This document shows positions 16,127 through 23,771 of a stretch of 64,000 bases of DNA, piece after piece. A model generated the notes under the pieces. That model saw only the letters and a list, made by a program, of their open reading frames with translations, made no database searches and was not told where the DNA came from. The stretch is from NCBI RefSeq assembly GCF_001889005.1, contig NZ_CP018153.1:1894501-1958500 (forward strand), read 5' to 3'. The translations under genes and the position numbers were made by a program. The stretch comes from Christiangramia salexigens (GTDB lineage Bacteria; Bacteroidota; Bacteroidia; Flavobacteriales; Flavobacteriaceae). The stretch's first letter is position 1, and every line of letters starts with the position of its first letter.

Positions 16127-18775
16127 CTACATCATAAATCTGTAAGTAGCCTTTATAAGGAATGTATTTTGTGGTTTTTGTCTTAAAAGCTGATGATCTA
16201 TAATGGTATTGAAGTCATCATCTCCATTCCCAAATCCATTAATACCCTGAGACCAGACCAGAAATATTTCAGAACCCGGAATATATTCCCATCGCGCGAC
16301 CAGATTTGAGCGAAACTGAACAAATGAGAAATCGGGATTTAAAACAGTATAGTCCACACTTCCATTCCTGTCCTCATCTATTCTATAGACATTTCCGTCA
16401 AAATCGATCTGATCATCGCTATACCAGGTCACTCTGTTATTCAGATCTGCAGCTACCGGATCGTTCACATAATTAAGGGAGGAATAATCTGCCTTAAAAA
16501 TAAATGGTTGTCCATAATACTGAAGTGTAAGATTGGGATTAATACTGTAATTAAGTCGAAAAGTGGTACTCAGCATTTTTTGATCGATCTCCCCTAATAT
16601 ATATCTGTCCTGCCCATCAAAATTCTTTTGAGTAACATACTGGGTCTTATTCGGATTCTCGGTATACTGAACATCCAGACTCATGTTCAGGGAATTAAAG
16701 GGCTGATAGGTAAAAGTTGTACGATATAACCTAAAATCAAAGTTATCCTGCTTTGCCATCGAGTTTACATGACCAGCTTTAACAGAGAAGGCTTTTCGCT
16801 GATCTGTTCCGGAAAACAGATATACATAATTCTCTTCATTATATCGCCACCTTGGCCCTCCCCTAAGAAATGAATTGATAAAGATCCTCGGCTTATGTGC
16901 TCCTCCAAACTCAGACCACCAGTTATTTTTATAATTCACAAAAGCCTGTAGTTCATACTGTATACGGTTATAATTCCCTTCAAAGTCGTAAGCCGAAAAC
17001 TGATCCAGACTTATAGATGCTCTTCTATACCAGTTTGTAGGCTTATTGAACAACCTTCTAACCTGGGCGTACTGCCTTACTTCATCTGCCTGTCTTAGAA
17101 ACCCAATATCATTTAGTTCCAGTTCCGGCGAGATCCATTTAGCACCTAATTGATATCTCCAGTTTCCAACGCTGCTTTTTCCAAATTCGAATTTTCCTCC
17201 GGTTCCTGTTAAACTGGTTCTATCACCATCTACATCTACATGGTCTGCATCTGCCCTTTGAAAAAGGTGAACGATAGAATTCTGAGTAGCTTCTATGGCC
17301 TCCTCGCTTCCCTTTACATGGCTAAGCACTGCATTTCCTTCTATATAATATTTTCGGTCATTCCAGTTATGTCTAAAATCGAGTCCACCGGAATAAGCCT
17401 GAGTATGAAGGCTCGGAAAACTGTTTTCCAAATTTCTGTGTACCCCTGTAAATATTCCACCTATATAACTATTCCTTTCATTGAAATCCTTTTGAACTCT
17501 CCCAACAAAATAATTGGTAAGAGGTTCTACCAGAACTTCTTCCTCCTTTTCGTTGTTCATGATCACATCGGCGTATTCGCGACCCGTAACCGATTCTAGT
17601 ATTCCAAGTGTCCATCCATTCCGGGTTTTCCCACTAAACTTTGCCGCTCCAAGTATAGTTGTATTTTGAGGCTGATCCACATAAGCCACGTTTGGCCCGT
17701 ATGCATTGCCCTGAGGATTCCTTCCAATTCGTCGTGAAAAGAATAGATTATCCTGAGAGTCGGTAAAGCTGTAATCAAAAACACTCTTATTTTCAACAAA
17801 GAAAGGTCTTCTTTCTTCAAAGAATATTTCAAACCCATCCAGTGCTACTGCTCCGGGATCGGCATCCACCTGACCAAAGTCGGGGTTAATGGTAAGGTCC
17901 ACTGTTAGATCATTGGTTACACCGATCTTGGCATCTAGTCCAGCGGTTAGATCACCATCCCGACCATCACGGAAGGGATTCCCTTTTTCACTCTCATAAG
18001 AATTATATCGACCAACGGTATAAGGTTGTATCTCAAGTTGTTTTTGTGGTTTTAGATCCTTCAGGCCTCGAAGCTCTCCAAATTCACTAACCCAACCCGC
18101 GGGATTTGGTGGCACAGGTTGCCAGGTAGACCTTTCCTCTTTATTAAAATATCTTCGGGTAGATTGGATCCCCCACACCTGGTCCTTTTCATTACTAAAC
18201 CTTAACTGACTTAAAGGGATCTTTACTTCGGCGGTCCAGCCTTCTTCATCGATATTGGTCTTAAGATACCAGATTGGGTTCCAGCTTGAATCAAAATTGC
18301 TGTTATTGGAAACGAATTCATCACCTTTCACACCACTGGCAGAAATCGTAAATGAGAATGCCGTACGGTCATCATTATAGCTATCTATATTAAGTTCAAC
18401 CCAATCTCCTGGAAAATCATCCCTTCGCCCCATCCGCTGAACAATATTTTCTGGATTAGATTCATAACAACGAAAAGCAACATACAGGTTACTATCGTCA
18501 TATACGATCTTCATTTTCGTTTGCTGTGTAGGATGTGTGTTATTATCCGGTTGAAATTCAACATAATCTGAAGTCCATTCCACCGCATCCCATGCTGCGT
18601 CATCTATAAGACCATCTATTTTTATGGATTCTTTTCCCTCTACCGAGGTGGTCGTGTAGCTTCGTTTAGCAAAACCAAGATCCAGATCTGGTTTTGAATT
18701 TGCCTGTGAAAAGAGCTGAGAACAGATTAACAAAGAAAATAAGAGTAGCGAAAACCTTTTACCGGGTAGTGACAT
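16127..18775 (-). CDS. DUF5916 outer-membrane protein with CBM9-like domain
   Basis: An 882-residue exported protein with a signal peptide (about 1-25, ending LFSQA). Residues about 45-230 form a CBM9-like beta-sandwich (IDGLIDDAAWDAVEW, RRDDFPGDWVELNIDSYND), and the remainder is the DUF5916 region, rich in alternating aromatic and polar residues and ending in FLIKATYRFMM, as an outer-membrane beta-barrel would. The family is common in Bacteroidota and sometimes annotated as membrane-associated hydrolase or binding protein. The function is unproven; the N-terminal domain suggests binding of a carbohydrate or peptide at the cell surface. Confidence 0.85.
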   Translation of the reverse strand: MSLPGKRFSLLLFSLLICSQLFSQANSKPDLDLGFAKRSYTTTSVEGKESIKIDGLIDDAAWDAVEWTSDYVEFQPDNNTHPTQQTKMKIVYDDSNLYVAFRCYESNPENIVQRMGRRDDFPGDWVELNIDSYNDDRTAFSFTISASGVKGDEFVSNNSNFDSSWNPIWYLKTNIDEEGWTAEVKIPLSQLRFSNEKDQVWGIQSTRRYFNKEERSTWQPVPPNPAGWVSEFGELRGLKDLKPQKQLEIQPYTVGRYNSYESEKGNPFRDGRDGDLTAGLDAKIGVTNDLTVDLTINPDFGQVDADPGAVALDGFEIFFEERRPFFVENKSVFDYSFTDSQDNLFFSRRIGRNPQGNAYGPNVAYVDQPQNTTILGAAKFSGKTRNGWTLGILESVTGREYADVIMNNEKEEEVLVEPLTNYFVGRVQKDFNERNSYIGGIFTGVHRNLENSFPSLHTQAYSGGLDFRHNWNDRKYYIEGNAVLSHVKGSEEAIEATQNSIVHLFQRADADHVDVDGDRTSLTGTGGKFEFGKSSVGNWRYQLGAKWISPELELNDIGFLRQADEVRQYAQVRRLFNKPTNWYRRASISLDQFSAYDFEGNYNRIQYELQAFVNYKNNWWSEFGGAHKPRIFINSFLRGGPRWRYNEENYVYLFSGTDQRKAFSVKAGHVNSMAKQDNFDFRLYRTTFTYQPFNSLNMSLDVQYTENPNKTQYVTQKNFDGQDRYILGEIDQKMLSTTFRLNYSINPNLTLQYYGQPFIFKADYSSLNYVNDPVAADLNNRVTWYSDDQIDFDGNVYRIDEDRNGSVDYTVLNPDFSFVQFRSNLVARWEYIPGSEIFLVWSQGINGFGNGDDDFNTIIDHQLLRQKPQNTFLIKATYRFMM

Positions 18776-18875
18776 GATTGATGATTTTAAAAGATGATGT
18801 ATTTAATAGACCAATGCAAATGATCATTGTGACACCTCTTAAACATTTTAGCATTTTTTTAACACTCTTAGATAT

Positions 18876-18912
18876 AAAAAAAACCTCACAGCTTAGCACC
18901 TGCGAGGTTTTT
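18876..18912 (-). terminator. Rho-independent terminator of the lipoprotein gene
   Basis: A stem with arms AAAAACCTC (18879-18887) and GAGGTTTTT (18904-18912), with A and T tracts at either end, so it can work in both directions. It lies 34 bases downstream of the lipoprotein stop on the minus strand. Confidence 0.75.
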
Positions 18913-18945
18913 CTAACTAACACTAAAAACTACATTTGGATCGGC

Positions 18946-19521
18946 TTATTCCGCTCTGGTATATCCCAATTCCAAAATTCTTATTTCAGATGCCTGAGTA
19001 TTCCCCGGATCATCCACATATTGATCAGATTCAATTTTCGTAACATCAAATCCAAAAGTATTCGCCTGCATATTAATAGCCTTTTTATGTGTATACATAT
19101 AAGTATCTATCATCATGGTAAGGATCAAACTATCATTTCTCACTTCCCAATCGCCACCATCCATCCGACTTGAAATACATGAAAACTCATTATTCCCGGC
19201 TCCCTCTTCAAAACTCATGGTCGCATTATTAGTATTAAACGTTCCATCGTTGAAAAAAGTTATGTTCATTGTGTTAAAACATGAAGTCTCATCCAATAAA
19301 TTTGTGCTGCTTTGATCATCCCCATCCAGATCAACCGGAGCATCGGCAATCATTTGGCTAAGATCCCATTGCCCAACCATATCATTTGGACTTATGGCAG
19401 TGGCATTACTTACCTTTATAAGCTCCGATTCCTCAACCATATCCTCCGCGTTACAACTTATAACTAATCCCGCTATAGAAAGTCCCAATATGAGACCATT
19501 AATTTTTAAAAACCTTTTCAT
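18946..19521 (-). CDS. Lipocalin-like lipoprotein of unknown function
   Basis: A 191-residue protein with a lipoprotein signal: hydrophobic segment then LVISC, giving a lipidated Cys23. The mature part contains MVGQWDLSQM, ITFFNDGTFNTN and GGDWEVRNDSLIL, a pattern seen in Bacteroidota lipocalin-like lipoproteins (DUF4923/DUF5004-type). It should be anchored in a membrane facing the periplasm or outside. The ligand is unknown. A candidate promoter lies at 19543-19550 and a terminator follows the gene, so it is monocistronic. Confidence 0.8.
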   Translation of the reverse strand: MKRFLKINGLILGLSIAGLVISCNAEDMVEESELIKVSNATAISPNDMVGQWDLSQMIADAPVDLDGDDQSSTNLLDETSCFNTMNITFFNDGTFNTNNATMSFEEGAGNNEFSCISSRMDGGDWEVRNDSLILTMMIDTYMYTHKKAINMQANTFGFDVTKIESDQYVDDPGNTQASEIRILELGYTRAE

Positions 19522-19542
19522 CTTGTCATTCTTATTAGGCTA

Positions 19543-19550
19543 CAAAAATA
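19543..19550 (-). promoter_or_regulatory. Candidate -7 element of the lipoprotein gene
   Basis: TATTTTTG on the minus strand fits TAnnTTTG. It lies 21 bases upstream of the lipoprotein start codon. Confidence 0.5.
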
Positions 19551-19662
19551 AGCCAATCAACAAGAATTTTATGACTTTATTAACATAAATATTAACTTTT
19601 ATCGATTTTAAAGTGCTTTTCACCGATGCACCACAAGTTGTTTCAAATGAAAGAATTATGTT

Positions 19663-19758
19663 ATGACGCCTCTTAGCTCTAATGAAAAAGAATGGATTTT
19701 GGTATTAAAAAAGAGCGGCTTAGATTTGACTGAAAATCAGCTTCTTCAGGCCAAATAA
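19663..19758 (+). CDS. Possible 31-residue small protein before rplM (uncertain)
   Basis: A complete short frame starting at ATG 19663. The peptide reads MTPLSSNEKEWILVLKKSGL and continues for 11 more residues (LDLTENQLLQAK). It is balanced in composition and could fold as two short helices. It ends 17 bases before the -33 element of the rplM promoter. I do not recognise it. It may be a genuine small protein, a decayed gene end, or chance. Confidence 0.25.
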   Translation: MTPLSSNEKEWILVLKKSGLDLTENQLLQAK

Positions 19759-19774
19759 AATTATCTTTCCCGTA

Positions 19775-19805
19775 TTTGCTATATGAATTTATAATTGTAC
19801 ATTTG
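19775..19805 (+). promoter_or_regulatory. Promoter of the rplM-rpsI operon
   Basis: TTTG (19775-19778), 19 bases, then TACATTTG (19798-19805): an exact match to the Bacteroidota housekeeping promoter. Transcription should begin near 19812, giving a leader of about 67 bases before the rplM GTG. The promoter rules out any rplM start at 19795. Confidence 0.9.
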
Positions 19806-19811
19806 CACCCC

Positions 19812-19878
19812 TGTTTTCCCGATTGAGAGTCGGGCGAATGGGATTGGAATGTTTAATAATATAGTAAAATCAATTGGT
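19812..19878 (+). promoter_or_regulatory. Leader of the rplM-rpsI transcript (possible autoregulatory site)
   Basis: The expected 5' untranslated region contains the near-palindrome CCCGATTGAGAGTCGGG (19818-19834), which can form a CCCGA/TCGGG stem. Ribosomal protein operons are often autoregulated at such leaders. Whether this hairpin binds L13 or S9 is unknown. Confidence 0.35.
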
Positions 19879-20334
19879 GTGGACACATTAAGTTACAAAA
19901 CAGTATCGGCTAATAAAGCCACCAGAACCAAAGAATGGGTTGTGGTAGATGCTGACGGACAAAATTTAGGTCGTCTTGCTTCTAAAGTAGCATACCTACT
20001 TAGAGGAAAGCACAAGCCTAACTTCACCCCACATGTTGATTGCGGAGACAATGTAATTGTATTGAATGCGCAAGGAATCAACTTGACAGGAAAGAAATGG
20101 GACGCGAAAGAATACATCCGTCACACAGGCTTCCCGGGTGGACAAAAAAGTCTAACAGCTGCCGAATTATTCGAAAAAAGTCCTGAGAGACTTGTCGAAA
20201 AGGCCATTAAAGGAATGCTTCCAAAGAACAAACTTGGAGCAGACTTATTCAGAAATTTAAAGGTTTATGTAGGATCAGATCACGATCACGAAGCTCAAAA
20301 ACCTAAAACTATTAACTTAAACGACGTTAAGTAA
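19879..20334 (+). CDS. rplM: 50S ribosomal protein L13
   Basis: Ribosomal protein of 151 residues from a GTG start; the initial residues are (M)[14 protein letters not shown]. The L13 core is clear: [36 protein letters not shown] and RHTGFPGG. I start at GTG 19879 because it gives the usual Bacteroidota length and because the open frame upstream (to 19795) lies within the promoter and expected leader. The stop codon overlaps the rpsI start (TAATG), so the two are translationally coupled. Confidence 0.95.
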   Translation: MDTLSYKTVSANKATRTKEWVVVDADGQNLGRLASKVAYLLRGKHKPNFTPHVDCGDNVIVLNAQGINLTGKKWDAKEYIRHTGFPGGQKSLTAAELFEKSPERLVEKAIKGMLPKNKLGADLFRNLKVYVGSDHDHEAQKPKTINLNDVK

Positions 20335-20720
20335 TGGAGGTAATTCACAAAATTGGCCGTAGAAAAACAGCTGTGGCCCGTGTATATGTTTCAGAAGGAA
20401 AAGGAAACATTACCGTAAACAAGAAAGACCTTAAAGATTACTTCACAACTGGTACACTTTTATACAAAGTAAACCAGCCAATGATGCTTACCGAGAACGA
20501 AGGAAACTTCGACGTTAAAATTAACGTATACGGTGGTGGTATCACTGGACAGGCTGAAGCGATCCGTCTTGCACTTTCCAGAGCTATGGTAGCGCTAGAC
20601 GAAGAAAACCATGGCGCTCTTAAGCCAGAAGGTCTTCTTACTAGAGATCCACGTATGGTAGAACGTAAGAAATACGGTCAGAAGAAAGCCCGTAAGAAAT
20701 TCCAGTTCTCTAAACGTTAA
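20334..20720 (+). CDS. rpsI: 30S ribosomal protein S9
   Basis: Ribosomal protein of 128 residues. It has the S9 features IGRRKTAVARVYVSEGKG at the N-terminus, GGGITGQAEAIRLALSRA in the middle and the basic tail ending KARKKFQFSKR, whose last Arg reaches the P site in other bacteria. The start codon overlaps the rplM stop by one base. Confidence 0.97.
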   Translation: MEVIHKIGRRKTAVARVYVSEGKGNITVNKKDLKDYFTTGTLLYKVNQPMMLTENEGNFDVKINVYGGGITGQAEAIRLALSRAMVALDEENHGALKPEGLLTRDPRMVERKKYGQKKARKKFQFSKR

Positions 20721-20777
20721 TCTTATTACCGGATTGATTTCCGGGGAGTTCATAAAAAAATTAATTTTTTGTTGTTA

Positions 20778-20887
20778 TTCTGTTCATGCCGGGCAGAAGT
20801 TAGTTTAGCATCTAAACAGTCAGGGCCGTACTTAATAAGTAGCCACCTGAATGTTGCTATCTCAACAGAACGTAAACTATTACAAAA
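20778..20887 (+). promoter_or_regulatory. Structured leader upstream of rpsB (candidate S2 leader)
   Basis: This non-coding region before rpsB contains several small hairpins: GTTTAG-cat-CTAAAC (20803-20817), the TACTTA-a-TAAGTA palindrome around 20829-20841, and GTTG-ctatct-CAAC (20854-20867). Upstream, at 20730-20745, CCGGA-TTGATT-TCCGG may close off rpsI transcription. Stacked hairpins ahead of a ribosomal gene suggest S2 autoregulation, but I cannot match it to a known RNA family by eye. Confidence 0.4.
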
Positions 20888-21769
20888 ATGGCAAACAAAG
20901 TAGAAGTAAAAGAATTACTTGATGCTGGTGTTCATTTTGGACACTTAACCAGACGTTGGAATCCAAATATGGCCCCATATATCTATATGGAGCGTAACGG
21001 GATCCACATCATCAACTTATATAAAAGTGCTGCTAAAATGCAGGAAGCTGGTGAAGCTCTTGCAAAGATCGCAGCAAGCGGAAGAAAGATCCTTTTCGTA
21101 GCTACTAAAAAACAAGCGAAAGAGATCGTTGCTGAACAGGCTGAAAAGGCTAATATGCCTTATATCACCGAGCGTTGGCCTGGTGGTATGCTTACAAACT
21201 TCGTTACTATCCGTAAAGCTGTTAAGAAAATGGCTTCTATTGACAGAATGAAGAAAGACGGAACTTTTAACTCTCTTTCTAAAAAAGAGCGTCTTCAGGT
21301 AGATCGTCTTAGAGCTAAGCTAGAGAAGAACTTAGGTTCAATCTCAGACATGTCTAGACTTCCAGCTGCGCTTTTCGTTGTAGATACCACACGTGAGCAC
21401 ATTGCGATCAAAGAAGCACAAAAACTAAACATTCCAATTTTTGCGATGGTAGATACAAATTCAGACCCACGTGAGGTTGAATACGTAATCCCATCTAACG
21501 ACGATGCCTCTAAATCTATTGGTAAAGTTGTTTCTTATGTTGCAGATTCTATCGTAGAAGGTCTTTCTGAAAGAAAATCGACTAAAGATAAAGATTCTAA
21601 GAAGAAAGATGAAACTTCAGACAAAGCTCCTAAAGCAAAAAAGGAGAAAGCTGAAGCTCCTTCTAAAGATGCCGAGGATAAAAAGGCAATGAAAGAAGCT
21701 AAAAAAGATGTTAAGCTTGAATCTAAAAAAGAAACTTTAGATAAAGCTGGATCTAACGAAGAAGAATAA
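20888..21769 (+). CDS. rpsB: 30S ribosomal protein S2 with long charged C-terminal tail
   Basis: Ribosomal protein of 293 residues. The S2 core spans about residues 1-225 (ELLDAGVHFGHLTRRWNP, RWPGGMLTNF, ADSIVEGL). It is followed by a tail of about 65 residues made almost entirely of Lys, Asp, Glu, Ala and Ser, likely disordered. E. coli S2 is about 240 residues, so the tail is extra. A strong terminator separates rpsB from tsf, implying partial read-through or a separate tsf promoter. Confidence 0.96.
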   Translation: MANKVEVKELLDAGVHFGHLTRRWNPNMAPYIYMERNGIHIINLYKSAAKMQEAGEALAKIAASGRKILFVATKKQAKEIVAEQAEKANMPYITERWPGGMLTNFVTIRKAVKKMASIDRMKKDGTFNSLSKKERLQVDRLRAKLEKNLGSISDMSRLPAALFVVDTTREHIAIKEAQKLNIPIFAMVDTNSDPREVEYVIPSNDDASKSIGKVVSYVADSIVEGLSERKSTKDKDSKKKDETSDKAPKAKKEKAEAPSKDAEDKKAMKEAKKDVKLESKKETLDKAGSNEEE

Positions 21770-21791
21770 AAAATAAGGTTCTAATAAATTT

Positions 21792-21842
21792 AAAAGTCGT
21801 TTAGTTTCTTTCTTAAAAGTGAGTCTCTAAACGACTTTTTTT
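21792..21842 (+). terminator. Terminator/attenuator between rpsB and tsf
   Basis: A perfect 13-bp stem AAAAGTCGTTTAG (21792-21804) / CTAAACGACTTTT (21827-21839) with a 22-base loop and a T tract running to 21842. It is placed 23 bases after the rpsB stop and 18 before the tsf start. Confidence 0.9.
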
Positions 21843-21859
21843 AAATAAAAGACAATATT

Positions 21860-22684
21860 ATGGCTAAGATAACCGCCGCTGAAGTAAATAAATTAAGAAA
21901 AGCTACCGGTGCAGGAATGATGGACTGCAAGAAAGCATTGGTTGAAGCTGATGGTGATTTTGATCAGGCAATCGAATTGCTACGTAAAAAAGGTCAGAAA
22001 GTTGCTGCAAAGAGAGCCGACAGAGAATCTTCTGAAGGAGCTGCAATTGCAAATGTAAACTCTGACAATTCTAAAGGTGTTATCATTTCTTTGAACTGTG
22101 AGACCGACTTCGTTGCAAAGAATGATGATTTCATCAAACTTGCTAATGATTTTGCTGAATTAGCTCTTAATTACTCAACTAAAGAAGAGTTATTGGCAGC
22201 AGATTATAACGGGATCACTGTAGAAGATAAGTTAACTGAGCAAACCGGAGTTATCGGTGAAAAGATCGAGATCGGTGCTTTCAGAACTTTAGAGGCTCCA
22301 TTCGTAGGATCTTACATCCACGCTGGTAACAAGATCGCTGTTCTTACAGGACTTTCTAAGAATGTAGACGGAGCTGAAGAAGCTGCTAAGAATGTATCTA
22401 TGCAGGCTGCGGCAATGAACCCGGTTGCATTGAATGAAGAAGGTGTAGACCAGGCTACTATAGATAAAGAAATTGAGATCGCTAAGGATACACTTCGTGA
22501 AGAAGGTAAGCCAGAGAATATGTTAGACAAGATCGCTCAAGGTAAAATTCAGCGTTTCTTTAAAGACAATACTTTGGTACACCAAGCTTACATTAAAGAC
22601 AACAAACAAAGTATCGCACAGTACGTTAAGTCTGTAGACAGCGAGCTAGAGGTTGTTGCTTTTGAGCGTGTAGCTTTAGGATAA
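21860..22684 (+). CDS. tsf: Translation elongation factor Ts
   Basis: A nucleotide exchange factor for EF-Tu, 274 residues. It starts with the UBA-like N-terminal domain containing the EF-Ts signature VNKLRKATGAGMMDCKKAL (about residues 9-27), then the TDFVAKNDDF core loop (Asp/Phe insert into EF-Tu), and ends FERVALG. Start at ATG 21860, immediately after the rpsB terminator. Confidence 0.97.
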   Translation: MAKITAAEVNKLRKATGAGMMDCKKALVEADGDFDQAIELLRKKGQKVAAKRADRESSEGAAIANVNSDNSKGVIISLNCETDFVAKNDDFIKLANDFAELALNYSTKEELLAADYNGITVEDKLTEQTGVIGEKIEIGAFRTLEAPFVGSYIHAGNKIAVLTGLSKNVDGAEEAAKNVSMQAAAMNPVALNEEGVDQATIDKEIEIAKDTLREEGKPENMLDKIAQGKIQRFFKDNTLVHQAYIKDNKQSIAQYVKSVDSELEVVAFERVALG

Positions 22685-22706
22685 TTCAATCCTCATAAAT
22701 TATATT

Positions 22707-22740
22707 AAAGAGGTCTTATTAATTTGAGACCTCTTTTTTT
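22707..22740 (+). terminator. Rho-independent terminator of tsf
   Basis: A perfect 10-bp stem AAAGAGGTCT / AGACCTCTTT with a 10-base loop, followed by T residues; it begins 22 bases after the tsf stop. Confidence 0.9.
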
Positions 22741-22834
22741 ATACGCTAATTAGCAAGTTCAGGCTAACTTTGAAGTATGGGTAAAATACTTTGCTAGCAG
22801 GATTTTCGAATAACCAGAGCATCTGAGAATTCCA

Positions 22835-22913
22835 AAGAGATCTCTTCCGCTGGTCGAAATGACAATTGAAATTTCATTGTCATTTTAAAAAAGCGGAGCG
22901 ACTCAGAAATCTT
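22835..22913. repeat. Palindromic intergenic repeat, family B
   Basis: A 79-base imperfect palindrome. The core arms AAATGACAAT (22857-22866) and ATTGTCATTT (22876-22885) are perfect with a 9-base loop. The outer arms AAGAGATCT and AGAAATCTT match at 7 of 9. The outer parts (AGATCTCTTCCGCT, GCGGAGCGACTCAG) resemble the element at 5873-5969. It is between tsf and trmN6 with no gene inside. Confidence 0.75.
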
Positions 22914-22998
22914 ATTTTTAATAAATTAATGCATAAGAGATCATTTTCCTCAGTAGGAATGTGTCTCAGTACATCATTAATTTTCTATATATCAATTT

Positions 22999-23721
22999 AT
23001 GTCCAATAAACCATTCAAATTCAAACAGTTTAGTGTATCACAAGATCGCTGTGCGATGAAAATCGGGACAGACGGTGTTCTGCTCGGCGCCTGGTCTTCA
23101 TTGAAGCATCAACCCGAAAGCATATTAGACATAGGCACCGGGACAGGAGTGATCGCACTAATGTTGGCACAGAGATCTGACGCGGGACTTATAGACGCAC
23201 TGGAGATCGAAGAAAATGCCTATGAGCAGGCTGTAGAGAATTTTGAACAAAGTGACTGGGGTGACAGGCTCTTTTGCTACCACGCAGGTTTTGATGAATT
23301 TGTGGATGAAATGAAAGATGAGGAAGCATATGATCTCATCATCTCCAATCCACCATTCTATTCCGAAGATTATAAATCAGGAAATGACAATCGCGACCAG
23401 GCCAGATTTGCAGATGCCCTTCCTTTAACTGAACTGATAGAAGGGGCCTCCCTCCTGCTTTCAGACAATGGCCATTTTGACCTCATTATCCCATTTGGTG
23501 AAGAAAAAACTGCGCTCCAGATAGCTGCCTCATTCAATTTATTCCCCAGAAGGATCACAAGAGTCAAAGGAACAGAATCTTCTCCTGTAAAAAGAAGTCT
23601 TATCAGTTTTAGTTTCGATGAAACCAGGACAGCAATAGATGAACTCGTTCTTGAGGTATCCAGACATAATTATACCGAAGAATTTAAAAATCTCGTTTCA
23701 GATTTCTACCTGAAATTATAA
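22999..23721 (+). CDS. trmN6: tRNA1(Val) (adenine-N6)-methyltransferase, TrmN6/YfiC family
   Basis: An SAM-dependent methyltransferase of 240 residues. The opening FKFKQFSVSQDRCAMKIGTDG is typical of the family. DIGTGTGVIALMLAQ (about residues 42-56) binds SAM, and NPPFY (about 117-121) is the N6-adenine catalytic motif. It modifies A37 of tRNA-Val in E. coli. It is a single gene between a repeat and an acyl-CoA dehydrogenase. Confidence 0.9.
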   Translation: MSNKPFKFKQFSVSQDRCAMKIGTDGVLLGAWSSLKHQPESILDIGTGTGVIALMLAQRSDAGLIDALEIEENAYEQAVENFEQSDWGDRLFCYHAGFDEFVDEMKDEEAYDLIISNPPFYSEDYKSGNDNRDQARFADALPLTELIEGASLLLSDNGHFDLIIPFGEEKTALQIAASFNLFPRRITRVKGTESSPVKRSLISFSFDETRTAIDELVLEVSRHNYTEEFKNLVSDFYLKL

Positions 23722-23752
23722 TTGTTTCCAATAAAAGACTTGGTTACATTTG
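23722..23752 (+). promoter_or_regulatory. Promoter of the glutaryl-CoA dehydrogenase-like gene
   Basis: TTG (23722-23724), 20 bases, then TACATTTG (23745-23752), a close match to the Bacteroidota consensus. The start codon follows at 23772. Confidence 0.75.
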
Positions 23753-23771
23753 TTAGAAACTAACTACACAG

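Noticed and set aside
19795..19878. A longer L13 with 28 extra N-terminal residues
   Set aside because: The extra codons lie in the promoter and expected leader; the family starts at the GTG at 19879.
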